Positions 46,529 through 56,764 are shown, counted from the stretch's first letter. The stretch: DNA of 64,000 nt from Muricauda sp. SCSIO 65647 (GCF_021534965.1 NZ_CP091037.1:1466501-1530500); one strand, 5' to 3'. A program made the numbers and translations. The notes: a model not told the origin generated them from the sequence alone.

Positions 46529-47947
46529 ATGAAACAACTGACCCTACTTTTTATAGTGCTGTCACTAGGTTCTTGTGACTTTAGATCATCAAACAGAAAA
46601 GACAACCCCCTTAACCAAGATTTGATCGTTGTAGCCGATAGTATATCGCTAATGATGTCAAAATACCATTACAACCCCGCAGAACTTGCCACGGACGAAT
46701 ATCTTGATCTGGAAAAGAAAGTGATGGGTCTTGCAGAAACCGTTGAAACAAAACAAGAATTCATGGATGGGTTCAATGCGCTTTGGAAAAATGGCCCTTT
46801 TTCGCACGTAACACTGGGCACATCAGAAAAAAGCGCAGACCAGATGGCTGAATTCATCGATTCACTGCGAGTGGGCGACCACAGCGTTTCACTACAATGG
46901 AGGGATACAACGGCCATACTTACCGTGACGACCATGACCGGCATCGACACAAAAGAGCGTGTATTTGAGGCCTATCGCAAAATTGCAGAAAAGGAGACGA
47001 CATCGCTCGTAATCGATCTTCGAAATAATACCGGAGGAACGTTTGCTGGCGTACCCCTTATCGGTCATGTGCTGACCGACTCCCTTGATGCCGGAATATT
47101 TGTTTCCCGAAAATGGTGGGAAAACCATACACGAGCACCCAAGCTAGAAGATGTTCAAGATCTGGTGCCCTGGCAAGGATGGTCGTTAAAGTCGTTTTGG
47201 CACGATGTACAAGACAAACCCCTTACCCGTGTACGGTTTGGGCCGATGCAGCCGCACTTCGATGGCCCCGTTTATGTGTTGATCAGTGATAAATCTGCCA
47301 GTGCCGCCGAGTTTGCCGTAGATGCACTTGCCCATGAAGAAAAAGTGACCATAATAGGTGAAACCACCGCTGGTGAGATGTTGTCGCAGAAAATGTTCGA
47401 TCTGCCACAAGGACTGCAATTGTCCCTACCGATTGCGGAATATTACTCCACACGGATCGGAAGAATTGAGGGAACAGGCGTACAGCCCGATATAACTGTT
47501 GATCATAGTGTGGCCAAAGATTTGGCCTTATCATTGATCGATGGTATGAAATTAGACGATGCCTTGCCCCAAGCACAACAAAAGGTAGCTGAAATGATGG
47601 TACAACCCTTGGCAGACGAAACCATTTACCTGTTTGGCAATATGAACGATTGGGGCAAGAAATGGAATATCACCCCTCGTTTTGAGTATAAGGGAAATGG
47701 TATTTATGAAACCTCGACAACCTTTAAAAAAGGACGCTATGAATTTAAAATAGCGCCCATGAACTGGAATTTTGATTATGGGGCAAAACCCGATCAAGAA
47801 AAAGTCGTTATCGGGCAAAAGACTTCTCTGGCAAGAGTGCCCGGAAGCAGCAATCTCATACTGGTTGTTGAAGAGGAGGCAAAGCTGACGTTTAGTCTGG
47901 ACGTCAGTGATGAAAAGGCTGCGGTATTGCAGATAACAAAAAATTAA
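46529..47947 (+). CDS. S41 peptidase lipoprotein with C-terminal glycan-binding-like module
   Basis: A 472-residue lipoprotein (lipobox SLGSC, residue 16). The S41 core keeps the serine in SDKSASAAEFAVDAL near residue 255, but where classical tail-specific proteases have SFGKG it has ETTAGEMLSQK, closer to the IRBP-type subgroup. From about residue 365 a separate beta module reads YLFGNMNDWGKKWN, then GNGIYETSTTFKKGRYEFKIA, which resembles the CBM48/AMPK glycogen-recognition fold. That pairing is not one I know. The module assignment is from motif likeness only. Confidence 0.82.
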   Translation: MKQLTLLFIVLSLGSCDFRSSNRKDNPLNQDLIVVADSISLMMSKYHYNPAELATDEYLDLEKKVMGLAETVETKQEFMDGFNALWKNGPFSHVTLGTSEKSADQMAEFIDSLRVGDHSVSLQWRDTTAILTVTTMTGIDTKERVFEAYRKIAEKETTSLVIDLRNNTGGTFAGVPLIGHVLTDSLDAGIFVSRKWWENHTRAPKLEDVQDLVPWQGWSLKSFWHDVQDKPLTRVRFGPMQPHFDGPVYVLISDKSASAAEFAVDALAHEEKVTIIGETTAGEMLSQKMFDLPQGLQLSLPIAEYYSTRIGRIEGTGVQPDITVDHSVAKDLALSLIDGMKLDDALPQAQQKVAEMMVQPLADETIYLFGNMNDWGKKWNITPRFEYKGNGIYETSTTFKKGRYEFKIAPMNWNFDYGAKPDQEKVVIGQKTSLARVPGSSNLILVVEEEAKLTFSLDVSDEKAAVLQITKN

Positions 47948-47966
47948 GAACGGCGGTACAGCACGT

Positions 47967-49208
47967 TCAAATCAATTTTTTTTTCAAATGCCTCTTGGCC
48001 AATTGATTTTCGGTGAGGTCAATGGCTTTTTCCAAGGTAGGTCTCCATTGCCGATCACCTATTTCCTTGAGCAATTCGGCCTTGATGGCATAGAAAAGCC
48101 CTATTGATCCGTAGTCGGAGGTCTTCTCAAGAACCTTAAATTCAGTCAATGCCCGTTCGGCCCCATGAACTTTTGAAAAGGGCACGATTCGATTCAGGGC
48201 GGCCATGGGCGAATACTGTGTTTTCAACTGTAGGTCATAGAGTTTCAGAATGCTTCCCCAATCGGTCCCCGCAAAGGTCTTGGCGGTTGAATGGTAATAC
48301 GAGACCGCTGCTTCAAGGTGATAGTTCGAGGGCAGTTTATCTTCCGTTCCGGCATTTTCGAGATGCCGAATACCTATACCTATCAATTCGCGGTTATATT
48401 TTGAACGGTCTTGGTGCTCAAGATCGACCATTTCGCCCTGGGTATCAAGCCGCGCATCAAAACGGGCCGCATGAAAGCACATCAGGGCAATAAGGGCTTC
48501 TAAATTCGGATGTTGGCAATAAGAATTTTTCTTTAAGAGCAGGGCCAATCGCATGGCCTCATAGCAGATATCCCGTTTCAATACTTGTGAGCCCGCAGTC
48601 ACCGAATACCCTTCGGTAAAGAGCAGGTAAATGACCCGAAGTACAACGAACAGACGCGATTGAAGGCCCATTTCAACCGGTACCTGAAGCCATGGTACTT
48701 TCTCTTTGAACTTCTTTTTGGCACGTGTGTATGATTTGGCCACGGCAGCTTCTTTTTTGAGCAAGGCCTTGGCCAGTTCAACATTGCCAAAACCCCCGAT
48801 CAGCTTCAAGCTCAAGATAATCTGGTGCTCTGTTGACAGCGAAGGGTGGCAACAGGCAAAAATCATCTTCAACTGACTATCGTTTATGGTGTCATCTAAA
48901 TGTATTTCCTTAGGTTCAAATTCACTTTTTTCAAGAAGGGGGCCATCACCCGATTGCACCATCTTTTTATCTCTTCGCAATCGATCGATCAGTTGGTTGT
49001 GCGCCACCCTCAACAACCAAGCCGCAGGGTTCTTTGGCGGTTCTTTGTAGCCCCATACCTGCATGGCCTTGATCAGCGCCTCTTGTACGGCATCTTCAAT
49101 ACTTTCGAGATGTGACGGCCCGAACTTGTTTACCAGATATGAGACCATCTTACCGTATTCATGCCTGAACACATGTTCGACAAGCACTCCGTTTTCTGTT
49201 GATCGCAT
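47967..49208 (-). CDS. ECF-type RNA polymerase sigma factor with long C-terminal domain
   Basis: A 413-residue sigma factor. Sigma region 2 is in VEHVFRHEYGKMVSYLVNKFG and AAWLLRVAHNQLIDRLRR; region 4 is in IILSLKLIGGFGNVELAKAL. About 220 extra residues follow, with a helical TPR-like domain (DUF6596). This architecture, next to a YCII/DGPF protein, is that of the ECF42-type sigma factors that work without an anti-sigma factor. The ATG at 49208 is favoured over an upstream codon that would run through the hairpin. Confidence 0.9.
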   Translation of the reverse strand: MRSTENGVLVEHVFRHEYGKMVSYLVNKFGPSHLESIEDAVQEALIKAMQVWGYKEPPKNPAAWLLRVAHNQLIDRLRRDKKMVQSGDGPLLEKSEFEPKEIHLDDTINDSQLKMIFACCHPSLSTEHQIILSLKLIGGFGNVELAKALLKKEAAVAKSYTRAKKKFKEKVPWLQVPVEMGLQSRLFVVLRVIYLLFTEGYSVTAGSQVLKRDICYEAMRLALLLKKNSYCQHPNLEALIALMCFHAARFDARLDTQGEMVDLEHQDRSKYNRELIGIGIRHLENAGTEDKLPSNYHLEAAVSYYHSTAKTFAGTDWGSILKLYDLQLKTQYSPMAALNRIVPFSKVHGAERALTEFKVLEKTSDYGSIGLFYAIKAELLKEIGDRQWRPTLEKAIDLTENQLAKRHLKKKLI

Positions 49209-49220
49209 ATATAAAAATAT

Positions 49221-49246
49221 AAAGTCCGATGCTAGCATCGGACTTT
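49221..49246. terminator. 26-bp perfect palindrome between YCII and sigma genes
   Basis: AAAGTCCGATG, CTAG, CATCGGACTTT. On the minus strand it is followed by ATATTTTTATAT. It can act as a terminator or attenuator between the YCII gene and the sigma gene, which are read in the same direction. As DNA it is also a perfect operator-like palindrome. Confidence 0.65.
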
Positions 49247-49266
49247 ATGCCTCAGTATTGTTCTTT

Positions 49267-49614
49267 TTACATGTCCATGGACAAAATCTCACGGACCTCC
49301 ACATTGCCCTTATTTTCAAAAATCGGGCACCCTTTTGATATCTCTACGGCTTCATCAAGACTGTCGGCGGTAACGATCAAATAACCGCCTACCACTTCCG
49401 CACCTTCGGCAAAAGGGCCGTCAGTGATTACCTCGCCTGCTTTTTCAACTACCTTTCCTGTCTCGGCCAGGGGTAGGCCATCAACTAATTTTCCCTGTTC
49501 TTTGAGTCCGCCCATCCAGACGCCCCATTTTTGCATATGGGCCTGTACGACCTCTGGCGGTTGGTTTCTCCATTCGGGGTCTCCCCCCCTAAATAAATAC
49601 AAAAAATTACTCAT
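49267..49614 (-). CDS. YCII-related (DGPF) protein
   Basis: A 115-residue YCII-domain protein beginning MSNFLYLFRGGDPEW, with the DGPFAEGAEVVGGYLIV block that gives the DGPF name. YCII/DGPF proteins are the usual gene partners of ECF42-type sigma factors. The biochemical role is unresolved. ATG 49614 is the family start; earlier TTG and ATG codons are not needed. Confidence 0.9.
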   Translation of the reverse strand: MSNFLYLFRGGDPEWRNQPPEVVQAHMQKWGVWMGGLKEQGKLVDGLPLAETGKVVEKAGEVITDGPFAEGAEVVGGYLIVTADSLDEAVEISKGCPIFENKGNVEVREILSMDM

Positions 49615-49761
49615 CGGTTTCGGTTTTGTGTCCATCAAGGTGGACTGATTTGTACTTTGTTTTCATCTAGATGACGAAAACGATAAGCTACATTGGACAA
49701 TCGCTATAAATTTATTCAAAAGAATCGTTCAAATGTCATATAATCGCCTGCCTTCAGACGG

Positions 49762-49769
49762 TATCTTTG
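49762..49769 (+). promoter_or_regulatory. Candidate -7 box for the PLP decarboxylase gene
   Basis: TATCTTTG ends 18 bp before the ATG at 49788 and overlaps the alternative TTG start at 49767, which argues against that start. Confidence 0.45.
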
Positions 49770-49787
49770 CAGACAAACAATCTGTCA

Positions 49788-51158
49788 ATGCACCATATAG
49801 ATATCGAACTGGTCGAAATGACCTTAGACATTATGAAATATGTCATCAACCGCATCACCAATCTTTCACCCGAGCTTGGCTGTCCAAAAAAAGAAGAGGA
49901 ACTGAAACAACTAGTGGGCGATACCATTACCCCCGAGGGGATCGGTGGTGAAAAAGCGTTTCAGCTCTTTCGCGATGTTTTGGTAAAGGCCACGGTACCC
50001 ATCGATCATCCGAGACATCTGGCATTTGTACCGGCTGCACCGACAAGGGCGGCCATCATGTTCGATTTGGTCACCTCGGCCTCGAGCATTCACGGGGCCT
50101 ATTGGATGGAGGGCGCCGGTGGCATTTTCTGTGAGAACGAGGCCATGAAATGGTTGGTATCGTTAACGGGTATGCCCAAATCTGCCTTTGGCGTCTTTAC
50201 CAGCGGTGGTACAGCTGCAAACTTATCGGCCATGGTCACTGCACGGGAATATTGGCGAAAGAACCCAGAGAACCAAAATAAAAAGGGGCTCATCATTACC
50301 TCTATCGGGGCACACTCATCGGTCAAGACCATGGCCACGGTCATCGATGCCGATGTACTTACAGTCGATACGGAAGACTTGATGACCGCAGCCATGTTGC
50401 AACAGAAAATAGTCGAGTTGGATGCCCAGCAACGAAAACGACTCTTCGCCGTGGTGGCCACGGGGGGCACTACCAATGCCGGTATCATAGACGATCTTGA
50501 GGGCATTGCCAATTTGTGCCAAAAAGAGAACCTTTGGTTTCATGTCGATGCCGCCTATGGCGGAGGGGCTTTGATAGCCGAATCGGCAAGACCACTGTTC
50601 AAAGGAATCGAAAAAGCCGATAGCATAACCATAGATCCGCATAAGTGGATGTTCTCGCCCTACGATTGCGGTGCCATCATCTATAAGAATCCTGAATTGG
50701 CTAGGGAGGCCCATTCGCAAGAGGGCTCGTATTTGGATATTTTCAAGGATGAAGGAGCCCGTGGCTTCAGCCCTGCCAATTACCAAATACAGCTCACAAG
50801 ACGGCTCAGGGGAATGCCCTTGTGGTTTTCATTGGCCATGCACGGCACCGATAAATACAAATGGGCCGTCGAAATGGGTATCGAACTCGCCAATTTGGCC
50901 GGAAAGCTCATCGAAGCACTACCCCATGTTGAACTGGTTCGCGAACCCAGTCTATCGTGCGTGTTGTTCAGAAGAAAGGGATGGTCGCCCGAAACCTATA
51001 AAAACTGGACCTATGAAAACCATCGAAAAGGATTCGCCCTTGTGGCCCCTACCCAATGGAAAACAGGAGATGAATATGAAACCGTGGCCCGTTTCTGTTT
51101 TATCAATCCACATAGCACGGAAGATGACATCAAGGCCATTTTAGATACCATGGCCTAG
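49788..51158 (+). CDS. Pyridoxal-phosphate-dependent amino acid decarboxylase
   Basis: A 456-residue group II decarboxylase. The PLP-binding lysine is K286 in ITIDPHKWMFSPYDCG, the stacking His is in GAHSSVKTM, and FHVDAAYGGGALI holds the conserved Asp. Length and motifs match aromatic-L-amino-acid decarboxylases, but glutamate- or aspartate-type relatives cannot be excluded. It is monocistronic and converges on a radical SAM gene. Confidence 0.9.
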   Translation: MHHIDIELVEMTLDIMKYVINRITNLSPELGCPKKEEELKQLVGDTITPEGIGGEKAFQLFRDVLVKATVPIDHPRHLAFVPAAPTRAAIMFDLVTSASSIHGAYWMEGAGGIFCENEAMKWLVSLTGMPKSAFGVFTSGGTAANLSAMVTAREYWRKNPENQNKKGLIITSIGAHSSVKTMATVIDADVLTVDTEDLMTAAMLQQKIVELDAQQRKRLFAVVATGGTTNAGIIDDLEGIANLCQKENLWFHVDAAYGGGALIAESARPLFKGIEKADSITIDPHKWMFSPYDCGAIIYKNPELAREAHSQEGSYLDIFKDEGARGFSPANYQIQLTRRLRGMPLWFSLAMHGTDKYKWAVEMGIELANLAGKLIEALPHVELVREPSLSCVLFRRKGWSPETYKNWTYENHRKGFALVAPTQWKTGDEYETVARFCFINPHSTEDDIKAILDTMA

Positions 51159-51165
51159 CCAATTA

Positions 51166-52239
51166 TCAAAATAGCTTTATCTGCCCTGACTTGTACTGCG
51201 CATGAAGATCGGTACGCAATTTGGGAAATGTCTTGTCCGCAAAATACCTTTGCCTTGCCAACCTCGCCATTTCATGTATCTGTTGGGCCACTTTGCCCTC
51301 GCCTCGACTTCGAATACCAAAGCGGCTGTCGTTGATACTGCCCCCGTGGCAATCTTGAATAAGGTGCAACACTTTTTCGGCACGATCGGGCATGGCCTTT
51401 TTGATCCAATCCGTAAAAATTTGGCCGATGGCACCATTCAATCGCACCACGGTAATGCCAAATGATCTTGCGCCATTGTCAGCAACCGTCTCGGCCAATT
51501 TCAATAGCTCATGGCTGTTGATACCCGGTATCATAGGGGCCAACATGGCATTTACCGGAATGTCGTTTTCAGACAGTGTCTTAACGGTTTGCAATCGTCT
51601 TTTGATAGTGGCCGTCCGTGGTTCCAGCAGCCTTCGGGTCTTTTCTGACAAAGAGGTGATGGAAACATTCACCGCTACCAATTGATGCTCGTTCAATTGT
51701 TTCAAAATATCGAGATCCCTCAAAATCAAGGCGTTCTTTGTGATGATGCCAACGGGGTGCCGGTATTTCAAGAAAACCTCCAAACACTTTCTGGTGATTT
51801 CAAACTTCTTCTCGGCTGGTTGATAACAATCGGTGTTGCCCGACATGACAATGGTGGCCGCTTTCCACCGCTTGTTCTTTATTTTCTCTTCCAGCAGTTG
51901 GGGCGCCGCCTTTTTGACCAGGATCTTTCGCTCAAAATCCAAGCCTGCGCTATATCCCCAAAACTCATGGGCATTTCTGGCATAGCAGTAGATACAGCCA
52001 TGCTCACAACCCTGATAGGGATTCATGGAATACCCCATACCAACATCAGGACTCGTCACTTTGTTCACAATGGTCTTCGGAAATATGGGAATGTAGGCCG
52101 TTTTACTCTTGTCAGCTTCCTCACCCTCTAGGCGACAGAACTCCAAGAAATCATCCCTTAGCTCATAAACATGCTGTAAAAAGCGATTGTGTACATTTTG
52201 TTGTGCGCCACGACCTTTGAGGTATTTTTTTGAAGACAT
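51166..52239 (-). CDS. PA0069-type radical SAM protein
   Basis: A 357-residue radical SAM protein of the SplB-like/PA0069 group. The iron-sulfur cysteines are in CEHGCIYCYARNAHEFWGYS (C-x3-C-x2-C). The family is wide-spread in bacteria with no proven substrate. The N-terminus is short and basic (MSSKKYLKGRGAQQN). Confidence 0.9.
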   Translation of the reverse strand: MSSKKYLKGRGAQQNVHNRFLQHVYELRDDFLEFCRLEGEEADKSKTAYIPIFPKTIVNKVTSPDVGMGYSMNPYQGCEHGCIYCYARNAHEFWGYSAGLDFERKILVKKAAPQLLEEKIKNKRWKAATIVMSGNTDCYQPAEKKFEITRKCLEVFLKYRHPVGIITKNALILRDLDILKQLNEHQLVAVNVSITSLSEKTRRLLEPRTATIKRRLQTVKTLSENDIPVNAMLAPMIPGINSHELLKLAETVADNGARSFGITVVRLNGAIGQIFTDWIKKAMPDRAEKVLHLIQDCHGGSINDSRFGIRSRGEGKVAQQIHEMARLARQRYFADKTFPKLRTDLHAQYKSGQIKLF

Positions 52240-52283
52240 TTATTGGATTTATTCCAAATTTATGGAATATTTCCCAATAACAA

Positions 52284-52733
52284 TTATGGTCTTTGTAGTC
52301 TCATGGTCCCTGAATCCGCAAAGCCCAACATCAAGGTATCGGCGGCTACCGAAAAATCAAATTCGGCATAAGTGGTATTTGGCACTATGGCCTCTGAAAT
52401 GGCATTATAAAATGCCCCTGCAAAGGGTGTGTCGGCCACTTCGGTAGTGGTAAAGGAAGTCAATGTCAACGTGCTGCCCGTCAATTCATAGTTTCCACCA
52501 AAAGTATTGGCCGTAGTCGTGCCAGAATAATCTCCGCTGCTTTCAAATACAATGGAGATGACCTCGGCATCGGGGGTCTGAAACCCAATTGACTGCCCCG
52601 ACAAGATTACCGACATGACCCGCCAGTTGCCCGTAACAGCATTGTTTTGAGAATCATCGGAATCATCACATCTTACCCCTAACAAAATTATTGAGGCCAA
52701 AGCGCAAACCAATACTATTCTCTTGCCAAACAT
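52284..52733 (-). CDS. Small lipoprotein with lipocalin-like domain
   Basis: A 149-residue lipoprotein (cysteine 22 in GVRCDDSDD) with an acidic linker and a small beta barrel (GNWRVMSVILSG, GGNYELTGSTLTLT), like the lipocalin-like/META-like proteins frequent in Flavobacteriia. It starts 6 bp after the next gene upstream. Function unknown. Confidence 0.7.
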   Translation of the reverse strand: MFGKRIVLVCALASIILLGVRCDDSDDSQNNAVTGNWRVMSVILSGQSIGFQTPDAEVISIVFESSGDYSGTTTANTFGGNYELTGSTLTLTSFTTTEVADTPFAGAFYNAISEAIVPNTTYAEFDFSVAADTLMLGFADSGTMRLQRP

Positions 52734-52739
52734 GCTTCG

Positions 52740-54299
52740 TCAATTAAAGGCGATTTTCACCAGCTGTTTTTTATTGCCCCGTTTTGCATAAAAAAGCATT
52801 TCGTCATCATCTTCATCTTTCAACGGCTTTGAGACCATTAAGGGCAATCGTGCTTCTTGGGCATCGATGATGCGTTCGTAATCCATCTTTCCGTTTTCAT
52901 CCAACGAAATCAAGAACACATTGCGGTTACTACTCAAGCCCTGTTTGAATATCAACCGTTCTCCGTTGATCAATTGGGGATTGTTTGCCGATGTACAGAT
53001 GAAGAAATAGGTCTTGCCATCTTTGTTATGGGTCGAATATGACGCATAGGCACCATCGCCCTGCGTTACCTCGGTCTTGTTGATGTTGCGTGCCCAAATC
53101 ATGTCGCCGTTGGCGGTGAGCTTGGCACTGACAATATCGTTGTGGTGGTAGCGATCTACTTTAATACGCTGCCCTGCCCCAGTGGGGTGCATGCTGTGGG
53201 TGACAAAATACTCTTCGGCGTTGAAAAGAATTTCATTCTCACCGGTCACCTCAACATTCTTGAAAATCAGGTTTTTGATCTCTTTGTCATCTTCCCGGCC
53301 AAACTTGTCTTCCATGAATTGTTGGGTGAAGGGACCGTACTTCTTTGATTTGACGACCAGATCGTACGGGTTTAGCTCAAAGTATGAAAGTCCGTTATAG
53401 CGATTGTCCTTCCGATCTGCATAAAATCCGACACAAAGCAATCGCCCATCGTGTAAAACGGGATACAGTGCCTCTGAATATTTACCGGGATCATCAAACG
53501 ATCGGGTCTTGATTCCATTTTTGGTGATGCGCACCATTTCATATTGAAATCTGCGCTCATCGACCCGAAAACGCTTCTTTTTGAAATAGGCCTTGCCCGT
53601 GATATAGATCTCGCCCAAGTCTTGTGACATGGCCACATTCTCAAATGCGTAGTTCTTCTCTTCTATCTCGGACGAAAAATCAAATTCGCCCCGTTTGTTC
53701 AAATCATCATCATATAGATGTATGGTGTGTTTGTTGTTCTTTCCCTTTTTGTGATGGGTACTGATCACAAAGCCAGACTTGTCTTGATTGAACAATACCG
53801 TAGTGGTAAAGCCCTTCGAAAAATTGCGGTTGTAGTAATTTTTCCCCAATGCGCCGCTTACGGCTTGCGACTGAATGGACAATAGCTTGGTGGGCTTGAA
53901 ATCAAAATATTCGATGGGACTGGTATGTACCCAGTACTCATATTGCTCCCGTTCAAAATCGTAGTTCAAAAAGAGAAGGCTGAGTCTTCCGTTCTTAAAA
54001 AAACCATCTACAAATTGTAGTCCGCGCAATTTGTAATTGTACTCTGAAACCAGTTCGAGATCACTGTTGTAATGCTCGATGAAATACCCCTTGGGCTTTA
54101 AGATGAGTCCTTGAAAATAGGCTCTCACCAAAATATAGCCTCCCGAGCCATCGTCTTCGATGACCATTAGGTTCGAATAGCGATAACGATCGTTCAATTT
54201 CTCACCAAAATCGTAGGTGACGGGCATTTTTTTTGCGTCTTGCCCATATATGCCCAGGCTTATGAACAATAGACAAGCCAGAAGTAGCGAATGCTTCAT
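52740..54299 (-). CDS. Secreted protein of unknown function, propeller-like
   Basis: A 519-residue exported protein with a signal peptide ending LGIYGQ. The rest alternates short beta strands with Asp/Gly/Lys/Tyr-rich loops and recurring aromatic sequences, which suggests a beta-propeller, but I recognise no named family. It is read with the small lipoprotein that follows. ATG 54299 is chosen over GTG 54305. Confidence 0.6.
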   Translation of the reverse strand: MKHSLLLACLLFISLGIYGQDAKKMPVTYDFGEKLNDRYRYSNLMVIEDDGSGGYILVRAYFQGLILKPKGYFIEHYNSDLELVSEYNYKLRGLQFVDGFFKNGRLSLLFLNYDFEREQYEYWVHTSPIEYFDFKPTKLLSIQSQAVSGALGKNYYNRNFSKGFTTTVLFNQDKSGFVISTHHKKGKNNKHTIHLYDDDLNKRGEFDFSSEIEEKNYAFENVAMSQDLGEIYITGKAYFKKKRFRVDERRFQYEMVRITKNGIKTRSFDDPGKYSEALYPVLHDGRLLCVGFYADRKDNRYNGLSYFELNPYDLVVKSKKYGPFTQQFMEDKFGREDDKEIKNLIFKNVEVTGENEILFNAEEYFVTHSMHPTGAGQRIKVDRYHHNDIVSAKLTANGDMIWARNINKTEVTQGDGAYASYSTHNKDGKTYFFICTSANNPQLINGERLIFKQGLSSNRNVFLISLDENGKMDYERIIDAQEARLPLMVSKPLKDEDDDEMLFYAKRGNKKQLVKIAFN

Positions 54300-54323
54300 A
54301 ATCACAGGTTTGGTCTAACCTGG

Positions 54324-55106
54324 CTATGATCCCTTGAAATTGGCTTTTCGCTTTTCTAAAAAGGCCGAGGTACCTTCTTTAAAGTCGTCGGTGCCAAAGC
54401 ACTCCCCAAAAGCCTTTATCTCATGGGCATAGCCATCGGTATCATAGCTATAACCCGCATTTACGGCTTTTATTGCATGTTTTATGGCCGATGGGGAGTT
54501 ATTCGATATCTTACCGGCCAGTTTTCGACATAGGGGCAATAATTCTTCTTGGGACACCACATAGTTGACCAAGCCAAATTCCAAGGCTTTATCAGCAGAG
54601 ATCATCATTGCGGTCATGATCATTTCCATGGCACGGCCCCTACCGACCAAACGCGGTAAACGCTGGGTACCGCCATACCCCGGAATCAAGCCCAGCGATA
54701 CTTCTGGAAGCCCCATTTTGGCATTGAAACTGGCCACCCTGAAATGACCGGCCATCGCCAGCTCGAGTCCGCCCCCCAGTGCAAAACCGTTGACCGCCGC
54801 GATAACGGGCGTCGATAGGTTTTCGACTAGATCGAACAGCTTTTCTTGACCGCTCGCGGCCAAGGCATGGCCCTGCTTCACCGAAAAATCGGCAAACTCA
54901 GCGATGTCTGCACCGGCCACAAAGGCTTTTTCACCGCTTCCGGTCACAATGATCGCCCTGATGTCACTATCTTCATCAAGTTCCCTAAAAGCCGTATGCA
55001 ATTCTTCAATGGTGCGCTTGTTCAGCGCATTCAGCTTTTTGGGCCGGTCTATGGTGATGACGGCCACATGGTCTTCTTCCTCGATATAGATGTTTTCGTA
55101 ATTCAT
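54324..55106 (-). CDS. Enoyl-CoA hydratase/isomerase family protein
   Basis: A 260-residue crotonase-fold enzyme. The oxyanion-hole segments are VAGADIAEF near residue 65 and VNGFALGGGLELAMAG near 105; the catalytic glutamates are in GGGLELA and in LPEVSLGLIPGYGGTQRLP. It hydrates 2-trans-enoyl-CoA in fatty-acid or related acyl-CoA breakdown. Confidence 0.92.
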   Translation of the reverse strand: MNYENIYIEEEDHVAVITIDRPKKLNALNKRTIEELHTAFRELDEDSDIRAIIVTGSGEKAFVAGADIAEFADFSVKQGHALAASGQEKLFDLVENLSTPVIAAVNGFALGGGLELAMAGHFRVASFNAKMGLPEVSLGLIPGYGGTQRLPRLVGRGRAMEMIMTAMMISADKALEFGLVNYVVSQEELLPLCRKLAGKISNNSPSAIKHAIKAVNAGYSYDTDGYAHEIKAFGECFGTDDFKEGTSAFLEKRKANFKGS

Positions 55107-55189
55107 TTATGCTTGCTGTTAGATGTACGATGCATGATGGGTCATAAAAGTAAACATTCGGCACCGAGCAACCAATAGCCTGCATCAAA

Positions 55190-56638
55190 CTATGCCCTCG
55201 GAAATTTTACTGTGAACACCGTGCCCTTACCTTCTTGAGAGATAAAGCTGATACTGCCCCCATAATTTTCAACAATATTCCTCACCATACCAAGGCCTAG
55301 GCCCATACCACTGCTCTTGGTGGTGAACTTCGGTTCAAATATTTTCTCGGTAAACTCATCGGCGATCCCTATGCCGTTATCGGCGACCGAAATCTTTACC
55401 TCATCTCCTGCCGAGGCCACGGTGACCAAAATTCTGGGGTTTTCGACATCGACCATCGCTTGAATGGCGTTCTTGACCAAATTGGTCACCACTCGAATCA
55501 ACTGGGTTCTATCTAACTTGGCCACTATTTCTTCTTCGTCGGCTATGAAATGGATGTAGGGTTCATGAAAGATATCCAAGGCCAACTTCACCACTTTGAC
55601 CACATTCAGGGTTTCTTTCTGCTGTGCGGGCATATCGGCAAAATTTGAAAAGGCCGAAGCGATATTGCTCATGGTATCTATCTGCTGCACCAATGTCTTT
55701 GAAAACTCTTTGACCTTATCCTCGGCCTTAGGGTCATCTGGATTGAACTTTCGCACAAAACTCTGTACGCTCAACCGCATCGGTGTCAACGGATTCTTGA
55801 TCTCATGGGCCACCTGCTTGGCCATCTCACGCCATGCCTGCTCTCGTTCGCTACGGGCCAATTTGGCCGCACTCTGCTCAAGCTCATCGATCATGTCATT
55901 GTACGAATCGATGAGCGATGAGATCTCTTCAGTGGAATCTTCAATGTATATCTTTTCGTTTCTTTTGGTAAGATCGGTCTCTGTAAGCTTATCTGAAATG
56001 GTCTGCAACGAACGCGTGATGTACTTGGTGATGAAATAGGCGAGTATGATGGCCGCCAACAACATCAATACATAAACACCCCCAAGGCGCATCAAAAACT
56101 CACGAAGCTCCATATTGTTGAAGGAGTTATCCTCGTAATAAGACAGGTTCATGATCCCTATGGGCTTGAACTTCAAATCAAGAATGTAGATGTAAGAGGC
56201 CTGATAGTTGTCGCCAGCAGTGGATTTTTCCTCAACATAACGTTTATCAGGGGTATCACGCAGTTGGTTCAGTACCTCGGCATCCAAACAATTGGAAATG
56301 GAATCCAGTTCAAAGGTGCGTTTCGAACTTTTGATGAGATTACCTTCCAGGTCATAGATATTGAATTTGACATTTTGTACATCGGCAATCTTGTAGATCT
56401 CTGTTCTGAAGATATGCTGCAGATTTTCGGTGTCTACGGGATACGTGGTCGCTTTCAGTGTATAGTTGATGCTTTGAACGATTTGATCTTCTTTGCGCTC
56501 TAAACGGTTTTCATGGTAATCCCTTGACTGTTCGCGGTACTGATAAATCGTTACCCCTGCGATCAAGACAGAGGCGATTACCACCAAAAGGATCATGGTG
56601 ACAAAGATTCGCGACCGTAACGATTGTCTACTGAACAA
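55190..56638 (-). CDS. Sensor histidine kinase (HAMP-HisKA-HATPase)
   Basis: A 482-residue sensor with two transmembrane helices (about 13-32 and 185-205) flanking a periplasmic domain, a HAMP segment, the phospho-acceptor H278 in [16 protein letters not shown], and an ATPase domain with [19 protein letters not shown] and [12 protein letters not shown]. The start is TTG at 56638, supported by the GAGGAAAG ribosome-binding site about 10 bp upstream; the basic N-terminus fits a membrane protein. No response regulator is adjacent. Confidence 0.92.
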   Translation of the reverse strand: MFSRQSLRSRIFVTMILLVVIASVLIAGVTIYQYREQSRDYHENRLERKEDQIVQSINYTLKATTYPVDTENLQHIFRTEIYKIADVQNVKFNIYDLEGNLIKSSKRTFELDSISNCLDAEVLNQLRDTPDKRYVEEKSTAGDNYQASYIYILDLKFKPIGIMNLSYYEDNSFNNMELREFLMRLGGVYVLMLLAAIILAYFITKYITRSLQTISDKLTETDLTKRNEKIYIEDSTEEISSLIDSYNDMIDELEQSAAKLARSEREQAWREMAKQVAHEIKNPLTPMRLSVQSFVRKFNPDDPKAEDKVKEFSKTLVQQIDTMSNIASAFSNFADMPAQQKETLNVVKVVKLALDIFHEPYIHFIADEEEIVAKLDRTQLIRVVTNLVKNAIQAMVDVENPRILVTVASAGDEVKISVADNGIGIADEFTEKIFEPKFTTKSSGMGLGLGMVRNIVENYGGSISFISQEGKGTVFTVKFPRA

Positions 56639-56647
56639 GGGGTTAAA

Positions 56648-56655
56648 CTTTCCTC
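56648..56655 (-). promoter_or_regulatory. Strong ribosome-binding site before a TTG start
   Basis: GAGGAAAG on the minus strand, 9 bp upstream of the TTG at 56638. Purine-rich sites this clear are uncommon in this genome and decide this start. Confidence 0.55.
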
Positions 56656-56764
56656 GAAAATAGCAATAATCGAACCAAAACCGGTTCTAATTCAACCTCA
56701 AGTACCTAATTCAAAAAAAATTGGGAAAACCGATCTTGGACGCAACCCCTGTACCTGAACTTTT

